In this document: one piece after another, positions 39,636 through 47,131 of the stretch
Numbering within the stretch: position 1 is the stretch's first letter
Layout: each line of letters opens with the position of its first letter
Assembly (NCBI RefSeq): GCF_021568695.1
Contig: NZ_JAKGTI010000004.1
Coordinates: 62,001 to 126,000, forward strand
From: Maritalea mediterranea
GTDB taxonomy: Bacteria > Pseudomonadota > Alphaproteobacteria > Rhizobiales > Devosiaceae
Length of the DNA stretch: 64,000 bases
Direction of reading: 5' to 3'
Made by a program: the position numbers and the translations under genes
The notes under the pieces: model-generated
The model's input: only the letters and a program-made list of their open reading frames with translations
What the model was told of the DNA's origin: nothing
Database searches by the model: none

Positions 39636-39941
39636 TTATTCTTGGCTGCGGCGGGCGGCAATCACACCCTTTTCGAAATTCACATTCCAGTCGATCAGGG
39701 TGCGCCAGATCAGCTCAGCCTGGTCCTCGTCTAAATTCTTTTCCAAGGCACGCTGGCGCACTTTTTCAATCACCGTCTCAATGCGCGCAGGGTCAAAGGC
39801 TTCATGCGGGTCAGTCTTGATGGCCGCCATGCGTGTCACATAGGCATGACGCTCTGCAAACAGGGCGATCAATTGCTGATCCACCCGGTCAATTTCAGTG
39901 CGCACATCATCCTTGGTTTGACATTCTTTTGGCGTCTTCAT
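39636..39941 (-). CDS. Chorismate mutase (AroQ class)
   Basis: 101 residues, all-helical. It matches AroQ-type mutases: VRTEIDRVDQQLIALFAERH, then AYVTRMAAIK, PARIETVIEKVRQRALEKNL and DEDQAELIWRTLIDWNVNFE. It converts chorismate to prephenate, leading to phenylalanine and tyrosine. It is upstream of gatB in the direction of transcription, with a 49-base gap. Confidence 0.92.
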   Translation of the reverse strand: MKTPKECQTKDDVRTEIDRVDQQLIALFAERHAYVTRMAAIKTDPHEAFDPARIETVIEKVRQRALEKNLDEDQAELIWRTLIDWNVNFEKGVIAARRSQE

Positions 39942-40047
39942 CTATCCGCTCAACCTGATCCAGTTTGCATTTAAACAAGACGCGCCCTCAAAGGCGCGCC
40001 AATGATTTGGATTAAAGCAATTGACCCGGATTGTCTATTGCCGTCAG

Positions 40048-40068
40048 GGGCTTTTTCAGCCCATTTTT
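40048..40068 (+). terminator. Possible short terminator hairpin
   Basis: A 5-bp stem (GGGCT / AGCCC) with loop TTTTC is followed by ATTTTTG on the plus strand. No gene precedes it on this strand, so if real it would end a non-coding transcript. Confidence 0.35.
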
Positions 40069-40283
40069 GCGACCCTGTGCCACCAGTTCGCCCCCATGTC
40101 CGTTGTAATTATGGCGCAACGGCTGGCAGACCGAACTTGTCCCGTTAAATGTCTCTGGACCGATGTGCAAATTCGGTCTTAGGTGGATGACCCATTCCGA
40201 CTCTAACGGAGATTTGATGCGACAACTGTCTGTAACCCGCTAAGGACCTGCCAAAAAGCGCGGGTCTAAAACGAGTTATAAAG

Positions 40284-40310
40284 AGCCTTCATGCGATCGG
40301 GCTGAAGGCT
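40284..40310 (+). other. Hairpin in the leader of the YjhX-like gene
   Basis: A perfect 8-bp stem (AGCCTTCA / TGAAGGCT) with an 11-base loop lies 54 bases before the YjhX-like start codon. The following run (TTAAGGG) is too T-poor for a good terminator; a structured leader is more likely. Confidence 0.4.
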
Positions 40311-40363
40311 TTAAGGGTAAGTTGTGTCCGGTATCTGGCCGGGCAAGGACCGACAGAACATCA

Positions 40364-40621
40364 ATGGATATTTCAAAGCAAGAACAACGTATATTGCACC
40401 ATTTGGCGCAAGGCGGCGTGCTGCGCGTTAAGAAGAACGACCACAAGAAAGTCACCAAGGTGGAATGTTTCACCCGCGAAGGATGGCGATATGAAGCGAT
40501 TAATGTGCCACTGTTTCAAAAGTTGAAGCGACGCCGCTGTATCGCCTCCTCAAGTGGTAAGCCCTATCGCATCACGCGGCGCGGGCTGGAGTTGGTGCGC
40601 AGCCAAACGGATAACCGCTAA
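40364..40621 (+). CDS. UPF0386 / YjhX (TopAI)-like protein
   Basis: 85 residues from ATG 40364, the same length as E. coli YjhX. It begins MDISKQEQRILHHLAQGG and continues with VTKVECFTREGWRYEAINVP, LFQKLKRRRCIASSSGKPYR and ITRRGLELVRSQTDNR, a winged-helix-like family pattern. E. coli YjhX was reported as a topoisomerase I inhibitor whose antitoxin, YjhQ, is a GNAT protein. Here no GNAT gene is adjacent, so toxin activity is not implied; many alphaproteobacterial homologues are stand-alone. A residue stretch upstream in the same frame (from 40322) is not family-like. Confidence 0.88.
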   Translation: MDISKQEQRILHHLAQGGVLRVKKNDHKKVTKVECFTREGWRYEAINVPLFQKLKRRRCIASSSGKPYRITRRGLELVRSQTDNR

Positions 40622-40627
40622 ATCAAA

Positions 40628-40650
40628 TGGGGTGGCCGCTGGCCACCCCA
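40628..40650. terminator. Hairpin between convergent YjhX-like and XRE genes
   Basis: A 10-bp perfect stem (TGGGGTGGCC / GGCCACCCCA) with a 3-base loop. On the minus strand it is followed by TTTGATTT; the plus side has no T-run. It probably ends the XRE transcript and perhaps both. Confidence 0.6.
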
Positions 40651-40665
40651 ATGCCATTTCGACCG

Positions 40666-40923
40666 CTACTTTGCGGACCGCCGCAGGGCTGATTCATCTA
40701 CCAGTTCAAACGGTTCAGCGCTGAACATGGCATCAAGACCGACCCCGAGGGCTTTGGAAAGGTTGAGCGCCAGCTCAATGGTCGGGTTAAACTGCTGTCG
40801 CTCAATATAGCCAATGGTTTGCGGGTGCACATTGATTTTCTCGGCCAGCTCCTGTCGCGAGAGCCCCCGCTCCACCCGCAACATTTTCACCCGATTATAA
40901 AAACTGACCTGCTTACCACTCAT
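40666..40923 (-). CDS. XRE-family helix-turn-helix transcriptional regulator
   Basis: 85 residues. The HTH covers about 10-65: FYNRVKMLRVERGLSRQELA, then EKINVHPQTIGYIERQQFNP and TIELALNLSKALGVGLDAMF. The sequence resembles the small YozG-type regulators that are often paired with a membrane protein. Its start overlaps the end of the upstream membrane protein gene by 4 bases (ATGA), giving tight coupling. Its probable DNA target is the nested dyad upstream of the pair. Confidence 0.93.
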   Translation of the reverse strand: MSGKQVSFYNRVKMLRVERGLSRQELAEKINVHPQTIGYIERQQFNPTIELALNLSKALGVGLDAMFSAEPFELVDESALRRSAK

Positions 40924-41492
40924 TGGTCATCCTCAAAATTCGGGTCTGTGGCGGCACCAAGGGTCCAGCTCAAAACAATGTGCGGCCCGGTGGCAACCAC
41001 AACCCAAGCCGGCAAGGCAATAGAGACATAAATGGCAAAAGCCAAATCCAGCTCTTGGATCGTGACAAAAATCATTGGTGCCGAAAGAAGTACCAAAGCC
41101 ATAATGATCACCGCCAGACCATGCGCGCTGGCCCGTGCATCTAGATAAACTTGTTCCATCCGTTCATCAAAATGCTTGAACATGGCGCGGTTAATTTGAA
41201 TGACCATGGCCACCTCAGCAAGCCAGGCAACAAACACCGCCAATGGAATAACCATGAAGAACGGCCACATCGACCACCCCTTATCCGCAGCATAAACGAT
41301 CGCCCCCGTCGCCATTCCAATACCTGTTGCCCCAAGGATAAAGGCAATCGACGTCACCCGACGCGCCCACGGTTTCTGAAGCCCTTCGGCCAACTGAGAG
41401 TCAGCCAAACGCTCAATGAAGCCGACATAACCGATGGCTGAAAGAAATTTATGATCGCGGGATCGCTTTTCATATTTGGGATAATTATACAT
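40920..41492 (-). CDS. Four-helix integral membrane protein coupled to an XRE regulator
   Basis: 190 residues. Four hydrophobic segments lie at about 45-70 (VTSIAFILGATGIGMATGAI), 74-100 (WPFFMVIPLAVFVAWLAEVA), 124-146 (GLAVIIMALVLLSAPMIFVT) and 150-180 (AFAIYVSIALPAWVVVATGP). The N-terminus is basic and cytoplasmic-looking, and the C-terminus ends in acidic NFEDDQ. AAAGGA precedes the ATG. I do not recognise a named family. The ATGA overlap with the XRE gene resembles known pairs in which a small membrane protein modulates a small HTH protein, but no mechanism can be read from the sequence. Confidence 0.8.
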   Translation of the reverse strand: MYNYPKYEKRSRDHKFLSAIGYVGFIERLADSQLAEGLQKPWARRVTSIAFILGATGIGMATGAIVYAADKGWSMWPFFMVIPLAVFVAWLAEVAMVIQINRAMFKHFDERMEQVYLDARASAHGLAVIIMALVLLSAPMIFVTIQELDLAFAIYVSIALPAWVVVATGPHIVLSWTLGAATDPNFEDDQ

Positions 41493-41510
41493 TATGCTGG
41501 TCCTTTAGCG

Positions 41511-41559
41511 TGTAAATAAAACATAATGTAGCATATACACTACATTTTGAGATTTACAA
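41511..41559 (-). promoter_or_regulatory. Predicted promoter with nested dyad upstream of the membrane protein-XRE pair
   Basis: On the minus strand a -35-like TTGTAA (41554-41559) and a -10-like TATATG (41532-41537) are 16 bases apart. A perfect 7-bp inverted repeat (AATGTAG 41525-41531 / CTACATT 41540-41546) flanks the -10. A second one (TGTAAAT 41511-41517 / ATTTACA 41552-41558) encloses it with almost the same centre. This is the expected layout for an operator where a dimeric repressor blocks RNA polymerase; autoregulation by the XRE protein is inferred. Confidence 0.6.
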
Positions 41560-41575
41560 GCTACACTTGCATTTT

Positions 41576-42361
41576 TTACCCCGGAACGACATCAATGCCG
41601 AATTTGGACAGGATCGCCGCCAATTGGCTCTCGGACACTTTCATGTTCTGGATGCCGGACAGAGCTGTGATGTCAATCGACTCAAGATTGGCCCCCTGCA
41701 GGTTTGCATGCTCGAAACTGGTGCGGCCATGCAGCACATTGGCCAAATCGCTCTCGCTGAGATCGGCATTGTAAAAACTGCTATTGGAGAAATCCGCCCC
41801 CAACAGGCGGCAGCGGGCGATTTTGCAATCATCGAAGTTCAGCTCATTCATTTTGGCATAATCAAGCTGACAACCCTCAAAGCGCACATCACGCAACATC
41901 TTGCTGCCCGCCACCTCGCGGCCCAAAATAGCGCGACGCAAATCAATGCCCATCATTTTGCAATCGACAAATCGAACTTCAAAGAGCTTGGTGCCCATAA
42001 AACTGGCATTAGACAAATTGCATTGCTCAAACTGCACCTCACGCAGTTCCACCCGCTCAAAGCTGGCGCCGTGATGCGATTCGCTGTTGAAGAAGCGGCA
42101 ATTGTCGAAGGAGACATTGTCGAACCGCGTCGCCTTCAACTGAGCTTTCGACAAATCACAATTGACAAAACTGGCATCCACAAACTCAGCCTCGCCCAGG
42201 TCGGTATCTTCAAAAACACAATCTTCAAAAACCGCGCCAGTGAAATCTTCATCCACGAGATTGAGTTCAAAAAAAAGACACGCCTGAATGGGCGTGCCTT
42301 TTTCAATGCGATCCAACAGATCGGATTTGGATATCTGCTCTCGGGCCAAGCCTACCACCAT
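41576..42361 (-). CDS. Pentapeptide repeat protein
   Basis: 261 residues made largely of A(D/N)LxX-type five-residue steps, for example [80 protein letters not shown] and [16 protein letters not shown], which should form a right-handed square beta-helix. A non-repeat N-terminal section of about 30 residues and a short C-terminal cap flank it. Some members mimic DNA and protect gyrase (Qnr, MfpA); others have unrelated roles, so function is open. Its ATG lies inside the 3' end of gatA (10-base overlap), implying coupled expression. Confidence 0.93.
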   Translation of the reverse strand: MVVGLAREQISKSDLLDRIEKGTPIQACLFFELNLVDEDFTGAVFEDCVFEDTDLGEAEFVDASFVNCDLSKAQLKATRFDNVSFDNCRFFNSESHHGASFERVELREVQFEQCNLSNASFMGTKLFEVRFVDCKMMGIDLRRAILGREVAGSKMLRDVRFEGCQLDYAKMNELNFDDCKIARCRLLGADFSNSSFYNADLSESDLANVLHGRTSFEHANLQGANLESIDITALSGIQNMKVSESQLAAILSKFGIDVVPG

Positions 42362-43836
42362 TGTTTCGGTGCGAAGTCCTCACCATGCGACTTTTCCAGC
42401 ACGCGCCCAGCGGCAAATAGAGTTTCCTCATCAAACGGCTTGCCGATCAGCTGCAAGCCCAAAGGCAGCCCCTGCCCATCCTTACCGGCAGGCACAGCAA
42501 TGCCAGGCAACCCTGCCATGTTTACTGTCACGGTGAAAATATCATTGAGATACATTTTGATCGGGTCTTTCGCCATCTCCTGATCGGCCACGCCAAAAGC
42601 GGCAGATGGTGTGGCGGGCGTCAAAATCGCATCAACGCCTTCATTAAAGACATCTTCAAAATCTTTCTTGATCAATGTGCGCACTTTTTGTGCCCGCAAA
42701 TAATAAGCATCATAGTAGCCAGCGGAGAGCGCATAAGTGCCAATCATTACACGACGTTGCACTTCACGGCCAAAGCCCGCAGCGCGGGTTTGCTCATACA
42801 TATCGGTGATATCTTTGCCCGCAACGCGCAGGCCATATTTCACGCCATCATAGCGAGCCAAATTGGAGGAGGCCTCCGCAGGCGCCACAATGTAATAAGC
42901 CGGCAGCGCATAATTGGTGTGCGGCAGCGAAATATCCTTGATGGTTGCGCCCTCGGCCTTCAACCACTCAAGGCCCTGCTGCCAGAGCTTTTCAATTTCT
43001 TCCGGCATGCCCTCAACGCGATATTCCTTCGGCACACCGATGGTGAGCCCTTTCACGCCGCGCTCAACAGCCGCCGCAAAATCAGGCACCGCCAAATCAA
43101 CAGACGTGCTGTCTTTGGGGTCAAAGCCCGCCATTGAGGTCGTCAAATGGGCGCAATCTTCCACTGTGCGGGCAATTGGACCGGCTTGATCAAGTGAAGA
43201 CGCAAAGGCCACAACGCCCCAGCGTGAGCACCGGCCATAAGTCGGCTTAATGCCCACAGTGCCGGTGAAGGCCGCTGGCTGACGGATAGAACCGCCGGTG
43301 TCGGTTGCAGTTGCACCCGCACAGAGCCAACCGGCAACGGCAGCGGCAGAACCGCCTGAAGACCCGCCAGGCACCAAATCCTTATTGTCACCCTCAGCGC
43401 GCCAAGGGTTGATCACCGGACCGTAGTATGACGTTTCGTTCGACGACCCCATAGCAAACTCGTCCATATTGAGTTTGCCCAGCATCACCGCGCCATCGTT
43501 CCACAGATTTTGCGTGACGGTGCTTTCATATTCAGGCTTAAAACCATCCAAAATGTGGCTGGCCGCTTGGCTATGCACCCCTTTGGTGCAGAACAAGTCT
43601 TTAATGCCCAACGGCACACCTTCCAGCGCACCACCCTCACCTTTGGCCAGCCGTGCATCACTTTGCTCGGCCATGTCCAACGCCTGATCACTGGTTACCG
43701 CTACATAGGCGTTCAAGGCTTCAGCTTTTTCAATCGCATAAAGATATGATGCTGTAACTTCTTTTGAAGAGAAGTCTTTGTTTTTCAAGCCCTTCACCGT
43801 ATCGGCGAGGCTAAGTTTTGTCAGTTCAGTCGTCAT
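42352..43836 (-). CDS. gatA: Aspartyl/glutamyl-tRNA amidotransferase subunit A
   Basis: 494 residues from ATG 43836, which has GGAAGA; a GTG four codons upstream is less likely. The amidase catalytic triad is visible: Lys in [13 protein letters not shown], the cis-Ser in [16 protein letters not shown], and the nucleophile in the [13 protein letters not shown] region. It releases ammonia from glutamine for the amidation catalysed by GatB. It is followed by a 10-base overlap with the pentapeptide repeat gene and preceded by gatC. Confidence 0.97.
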   Translation of the reverse strand: MTTELTKLSLADTVKGLKNKDFSSKEVTASYLYAIEKAEALNAYVAVTSDQALDMAEQSDARLAKGEGGALEGVPLGIKDLFCTKGVHSQAASHILDGFKPEYESTVTQNLWNDGAVMLGKLNMDEFAMGSSNETSYYGPVINPWRAEGDNKDLVPGGSSGGSAAAVAGWLCAGATATDTGGSIRQPAAFTGTVGIKPTYGRCSRWGVVAFASSLDQAGPIARTVEDCAHLTTSMAGFDPKDSTSVDLAVPDFAAAVERGVKGLTIGVPKEYRVEGMPEEIEKLWQQGLEWLKAEGATIKDISLPHTNYALPAYYIVAPAEASSNLARYDGVKYGLRVAGKDITDMYEQTRAAGFGREVQRRVMIGTYALSAGYYDAYYLRAQKVRTLIKKDFEDVFNEGVDAILTPATPSAAFGVADQEMAKDPIKMYLNDIFTVTVNMAGLPGIAVPAGKDGQGLPLGLQLIGKPFDEETLFAAGRVLEKSHGEDFAPKQWW

Positions 43837-43907
43837 AGATTCTTCCACTAGCAGCGCGTCCGGCGCGCATTCTTGGCATCTGCGAGGATGGATTAAGGCA
43901 AGCCGCT

Positions 43908-44195
43908 CTATTCAACGACTTTTGGCACCATAAAGAAGTCGTCTTCGCTCAATGGCGCATTGGCTACAATTTGTTCGGGATACCCGCCATCTGTCACCTT
44001 GTCTTCGCGGCGACGCAACGCCATTGGTGCCACAGATGTCATGGGCTCAACGCCGTCCACGTCAACTTCAGACAATTGGTCGACAAAGCCCAGAATGACA
44101 TTGAGCTCTTCTTGCAGTTTCTCAACGTCATTGTCTTCAATCTTTATGCGGGCAAGACGGCCAATCCGTCTTACAGTATCGGCATCAACCGACAT
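43908..44195 (-). CDS. gatC: Aspartyl/glutamyl-tRNA amidotransferase subunit C
   Basis: 95 residues, the normal size. [20 protein letters not shown], then [40 protein letters not shown] and [20 protein letters not shown] are family features. It stabilises GatA-GatB. AGGAGA precedes the ATG. It is the first gene of a gatC-gatA-pentapeptide unit. Confidence 0.96.
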   Translation of the reverse strand: MSVDADTVRRIGRLARIKIEDNDVEKLQEELNVILGFVDQLSEVDVDGVEPMTSVAPMALRRREDKVTDGGYPEQIVANAPLSEDDFFMVPKVVE

Positions 44196-44371
44196 GGCAT
44201 TCTCCTGAGATAGAAATTAGATCGTTCGCTTTTAGCAATGCGATCCCTTTCCCGCAACCAAGAAGGCTGAAAAATCACATGTTCAATGCCTAATTTGAAA
44301 AAGCACCGAATTGGAGCATCAAATCCGTGTGCCAGACCGCACAGCGCGCGGCCAAAACTTAAACTTGCGCC

Positions 44372-44971
44372 TTATTCCCAGGGAGACACATGAACGCCAA
44401 ATGTCGCGGCACCGATAATGGTGCCGTCACGTTTGCGCACGGGCACGCTGATTTGGGTCTGGTAAAGCTGCGTCGATTCATCAAAATCAATTTCGTTTAT
44501 GTGAATGCGCCCCGTCTTGTAGGGAATGCGCCATTTTTCTTCATCCCCCTGCCAATAGTCAGAACTCACTGCACTCATACCCACATTCAATCCATTTTCA
44601 TCTGTCACAATGATTTCCGTCAGCACCCCCTCGCTATTGTTTTGCACCGCGCGCAAATAGCGGGAAATCTCCCGCGATGAGACAGATTCGATTAAGGGTT
44701 GAACATTTTCGCCGGTTTCGGCGCGCCATTGGGCATCCAGCGCGTTGATTTCTTGTTGGGATATGCCCTTCAAGGCCTCATTCTGTGCCATGACTGCTGT
44801 CCAGACCACTTCCTGACGCACCGCCACCGCTATAGGCCCAGCCACAATCTCATTGAGCAGATCATTATGTTTGCCCGCGTGTAGCGGAACTGGCGCGAAT
44901 ATCGCCATCCATAGGGCTGCTAATATCACTAGCTTAAATTTCGCGTGCGAAACGCTTTTATTCCCCATCAT
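44372..44971 (-). CDS. Exported PDC/Cache-like sensor-domain protein
   Basis: About 199 residues from ATG 44971 (or 44968); a longer frame to 45064 would overlap the preceding gene. The N-terminus KFKLVILAALWMAIFAPVPL to HAG is a signal peptide or single anchor. The remainder reads like a PDC/Cache ligand-binding fold: SREISRYLRAVQNNSEGVLT, EIIVTDENGLNVGMSAVSSD, YWQGDEEKW, QTQISVPVRKRDGTIIGAAT. No kinase, GGDEF or methyl-accepting domain is attached, which is unusual for such domains. It may bind a small ligand in the periplasm and signal through a partner. It lies 7 bases downstream of the unknown gene at 44979. Confidence 0.75.
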   Translation of the reverse strand: MMGNKSVSHAKFKLVILAALWMAIFAPVPLHAGKHNDLLNEIVAGPIAVAVRQEVVWTAVMAQNEALKGISQQEINALDAQWRAETGENVQPLIESVSSREISRYLRAVQNNSEGVLTEIIVTDENGLNVGMSAVSSDYWQGDEEKWRIPYKTGRIHINEIDFDESTQLYQTQISVPVRKRDGTIIGAATFGVHVSPWE

Positions 44972-44978
44972 GGATACA

Positions 44979-45530
44979 CTATATCTCGATAGGGTATCCC
45001 GGCTCAAGGATTTGTGCCGGACTTTCTCCCACCGCGCAAACAAATCGCTCAAACAATTCATCATCTGGCGGTGGAATGGCCAGCAGATAATGACGTGGCT
45101 TGATGACCAGCGATTTTTTGCTCTTGATTTCCTTGAAACTCTTGATCAGTTCACCATTATCATTGGCCGCGATGATGACGATGGCGTCTGAAACCCATTC
45201 CGCAGGGATGCTGTTTGGCGCCAATCCGTCGATGGCAACAATCAGCCGCTCCGTTCCAATCCGGTCTATCAAAAGGAAATTCTCGCCCTGCCCATAAAAA
45301 TCATTGCTGTGATCGTTCTGATCGATCAGGCGTTTCGGTTTTGGCGCAGGCATTTGCCCCTGAAAAGGCAGAAAGGGCCCACCTGGAGGGGCATCAAAGA
45401 CCACCCGATGAGCGTTGTGGGCCTTGCCCACGTCGACCTGATCGAAATTTTCTGTCGTTTTTGCAACTAAAAAATGCTCTAAGCCGACTTCGAGACGCAA
45501 AACTTTGTTACCTAACCACGTCAAACGCAT
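44979..45530 (-). CDS. Protein of unknown function (183 residues)
   Basis: No family was recognised. The sequence is mixed alpha/beta with no signal peptide or membrane segment: it opens MRLTWLGNKVLRLEVGLEHF, has a proline-rich middle (VVFDAPPGGPFLPFQGQMPA) and ends ILEPGYPIEI. The stretch FLLIDRIGTERLIVAIDGLA, then SDAIVIIAANDNGELIKSFK, looks like real beta-strand content. AGGGAA precedes the ATG. It sits between ruvX (divergent) and the Cache-like protein gene with a 7-base gap to the latter, which supports a two-gene operon. Reality as a gene is supported by this spacing rather than by homology. Confidence 0.6.
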   Translation of the reverse strand: MRLTWLGNKVLRLEVGLEHFLVAKTTENFDQVDVGKAHNAHRVVFDAPPGGPFLPFQGQMPAPKPKRLIDQNDHSNDFYGQGENFLLIDRIGTERLIVAIDGLAPNSIPAEWVSDAIVIIAANDNGELIKSFKEIKSKKSLVIKPRHYLLAIPPPDDELFERFVCAVGESPAQILEPGYPIEI

Positions 45531-45605
45531 TGAATAGATTCCCTAAAATATAGGAAAATGCTAATGCAGAATTGCCGGGGGTTCAATCCAATAAATGAGT
45601 AAAAC

Positions 45606-46052
45606 ATGACAGAAAATGCTGCACCAGATTTACCGAAGCGTGGCCGTCTGATGGGCCTCGATCTCGGCACTAAAACCATTGGCGTCGCCATTTCCGACGG
45701 GATGCAATATACGGCGACCCCTCACAGCACTGTCAAACGCAAGAAATTTACCCAGGATGCCGAGCAATTACTCAAAATCATTGCTGACAATGATGTGGTG
45801 GGCATTGTGCTGGGCTTGCCCCTGAATATGGACGGATCTGAAGGCCCGCGCGCCCAGTCCACCCGCGCCTTCCAGCGCAATTTGTCGCAAAAGACGGAGC
45901 TGTTGATCGCCTATTGGGACGAGCGCCTCTCCACCAGCGCAGTGACCCGAACCATGCTGGAAGCCGATATTTCGCGCACCAAACAGGCTGAAGTGGTGGA
46001 TAAGCTCGCCGCGAGTTACATTTTACAGGGCTATCTCGACAGCAAGCGCTGA
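45606..46052 (+). CDS. ruvX: Putative pre-16S rRNA nuclease / Holliday junction resolvase family
   Basis: 148 residues. The RNase H-like fold of YqgF/RuvX is clear: GLDLGTKTIGVAISDGMQYT (first Asp), VGIVLGLPLNMDGSEGPRAQ, YWDERLSTSAVTRTMLEADI (Glu/Asp) and VVDKLAASYILQGYL (Asp). In E. coli YqgF is essential for 16S rRNA 5' processing. The ATG lacks a strong ribosome binding site. It precedes pyrB by 89 bases on the same strand. Confidence 0.94.
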   Translation: MTENAAPDLPKRGRLMGLDLGTKTIGVAISDGMQYTATPHSTVKRKKFTQDAEQLLKIIADNDVVGIVLGLPLNMDGSEGPRAQSTRAFQRNLSQKTELLIAYWDERLSTSAVTRTMLEADISRTKQAEVVDKLAASYILQGYLDSKR

Positions 46053-46141
46053 TCAGTTTTTAACAGATATAGCCTTTAGCTCACTTGTTCTGGTCGCGAC
46101 ATTGGGTTATGCCCGATAAACCGATTTGGAATGGCAGGCAA

Positions 46142-47131
46142 ATGACTCCCAACTCGCGCACTTCTCAAGACCATGCGTCGGGCACCAATGTGCCCACCCA
46201 ACACCATTTTTCACAAAAACATCTTTTGGGAATCTCCCACCTCAATCCAGTGGAAATCACGGAATTGCTTGACCGGGCAGAAGCCATGGTGGATATTTCG
46301 CGGCAACCGAAAAAGGCCAAGCACAGCCTAAAGGGCCGCACCCAGATTAATCTGTTCTTTGAAAACTCCACCCGCACCCAGTCCAGCTTTGAAATCGCTG
46401 GTAAGAGATTGGGCGCTGATGTCCTCAACATGGCGGTGCAGACCTCCTCTGTTAAAAAGGGGGAAACCCTGATCGATACGGCAGCAACGCTGAACGCCAT
46501 GCAGCCGGACGTGATCGTTGTGCGCCATGCCGCCTCGGGCGCCGTAGAGCTTTTGTCGCAAAAGGTGGCCTGTTCTGTGGTCAATGCTGGCGATGGCACC
46601 CATGAACACCCGACCCAGGCGCTTTTGGATGCGCTCACCATTCGACGCAACAAGGGGCGCCTTAACGGGCTAACCGTGGCGATCTGTGGCGATATTGCCA
46701 ATTCCCGTGTGGCCCGCTCCAATTTGCTGCTTCTGGGCGCCATGAATGCCCGCACCCGCGTGGTGGGTCCAAAGAATATGCTGCCCCGTGGCGTCGAGCA
46801 GATGGCGGCAGAGGTGTTTACCGACATGGAAGAAGGCTTGAAGGATGCGGACGTGGTGATGATGCTGCGCCTGCAACATGAACGCGCCTCCGGTAAAATG
46901 ATCCCCTCGGTACGTGAATTCTTCCATTTTTATGGGTTGGATGAGCGCAAGCTGGCCTTCGCCAAGGATGATGCGATCGTGATGCATCCCGGCCCCATGA
47001 ACCGCGGCGTCGAGATTGCTCCAAGTATTGCCGATGGTCCCCGCTCCGTGATCACCGAGCAGGTCGAGATGGGCGTGGCCGTCAGGATGGCGGTTTTAGA
47101 GGCCCTGTTGACCAATGGGGAGGCCGTCTGA
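46142..47131 (+). CDS. pyrB: Aspartate carbamoyltransferase, catalytic subunit
   Basis: 329 residues from ATG 46142. A longer frame (from 46085) is not family-like. Motifs: [20 protein letters not shown] (carbamoyl phosphate site), [37 protein letters not shown], and [19 protein letters not shown]. It forms N-carbamoyl-aspartate in pyrimidine synthesis. It overlaps the next gene by one base (TGATG). No regulatory subunit pyrI is nearby; the partner appears to be the dihydroorotase-like protein that follows. Confidence 0.96.
   Translation: MTPNSRTSQDHASGTNVPTQHHFSQKHLLGISHLNPVEITELLDRAEAMVDISRQPKKAKHSLKGRTQINLFFENSTRTQSSFEIAGKRLGADVLNMAVQTSSVKKGETLIDTAATLNAMQPDVIVVRHAASGAVELLSQKVACSVVNAGDGTHEHPTQALLDALTIRRNKGRLNGLTVAICGDIANSRVARSNLLLLGAMNARTRVVGPKNMLPRGVEQMAAEVFTDMEEGLKDADVVMMLRLQHERASGKMIPSVREFFHFYGLDERKLAFAKDDAIVMHPGPMNRGVEIAPSIADGPRSVITEQVEMGVAVRMAVLEALLTNGEAV

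Larger units (their letters stand above)
39942..40363. other. 420-bp gene-free, hairpin-rich region
   Basis: No gene was found. Several inverted repeats are visible in order: GGGCT/AGCCC followed by ATTTTT (40048-40068), CCGTTG/CAACGG (40100-40122), a 12-bp stem with one mismatch (AGACCGAACTTG at 40128-40139 with CAAATTCGGTCT at 40168-40179), ACCCGC/GCGGGT near 40230-40265, and AGCCTTCA/TGAAGGCT (40284-40310). It sits between the divergent chorismate mutase and YjhX-like genes and could encode a small RNA or a long leader. Confidence 0.45.

Noticed and set aside
40276-40473. Minus-strand frame over the YjhX-like gene start
   Set aside because: Antisense to a recognised gene; no family match.
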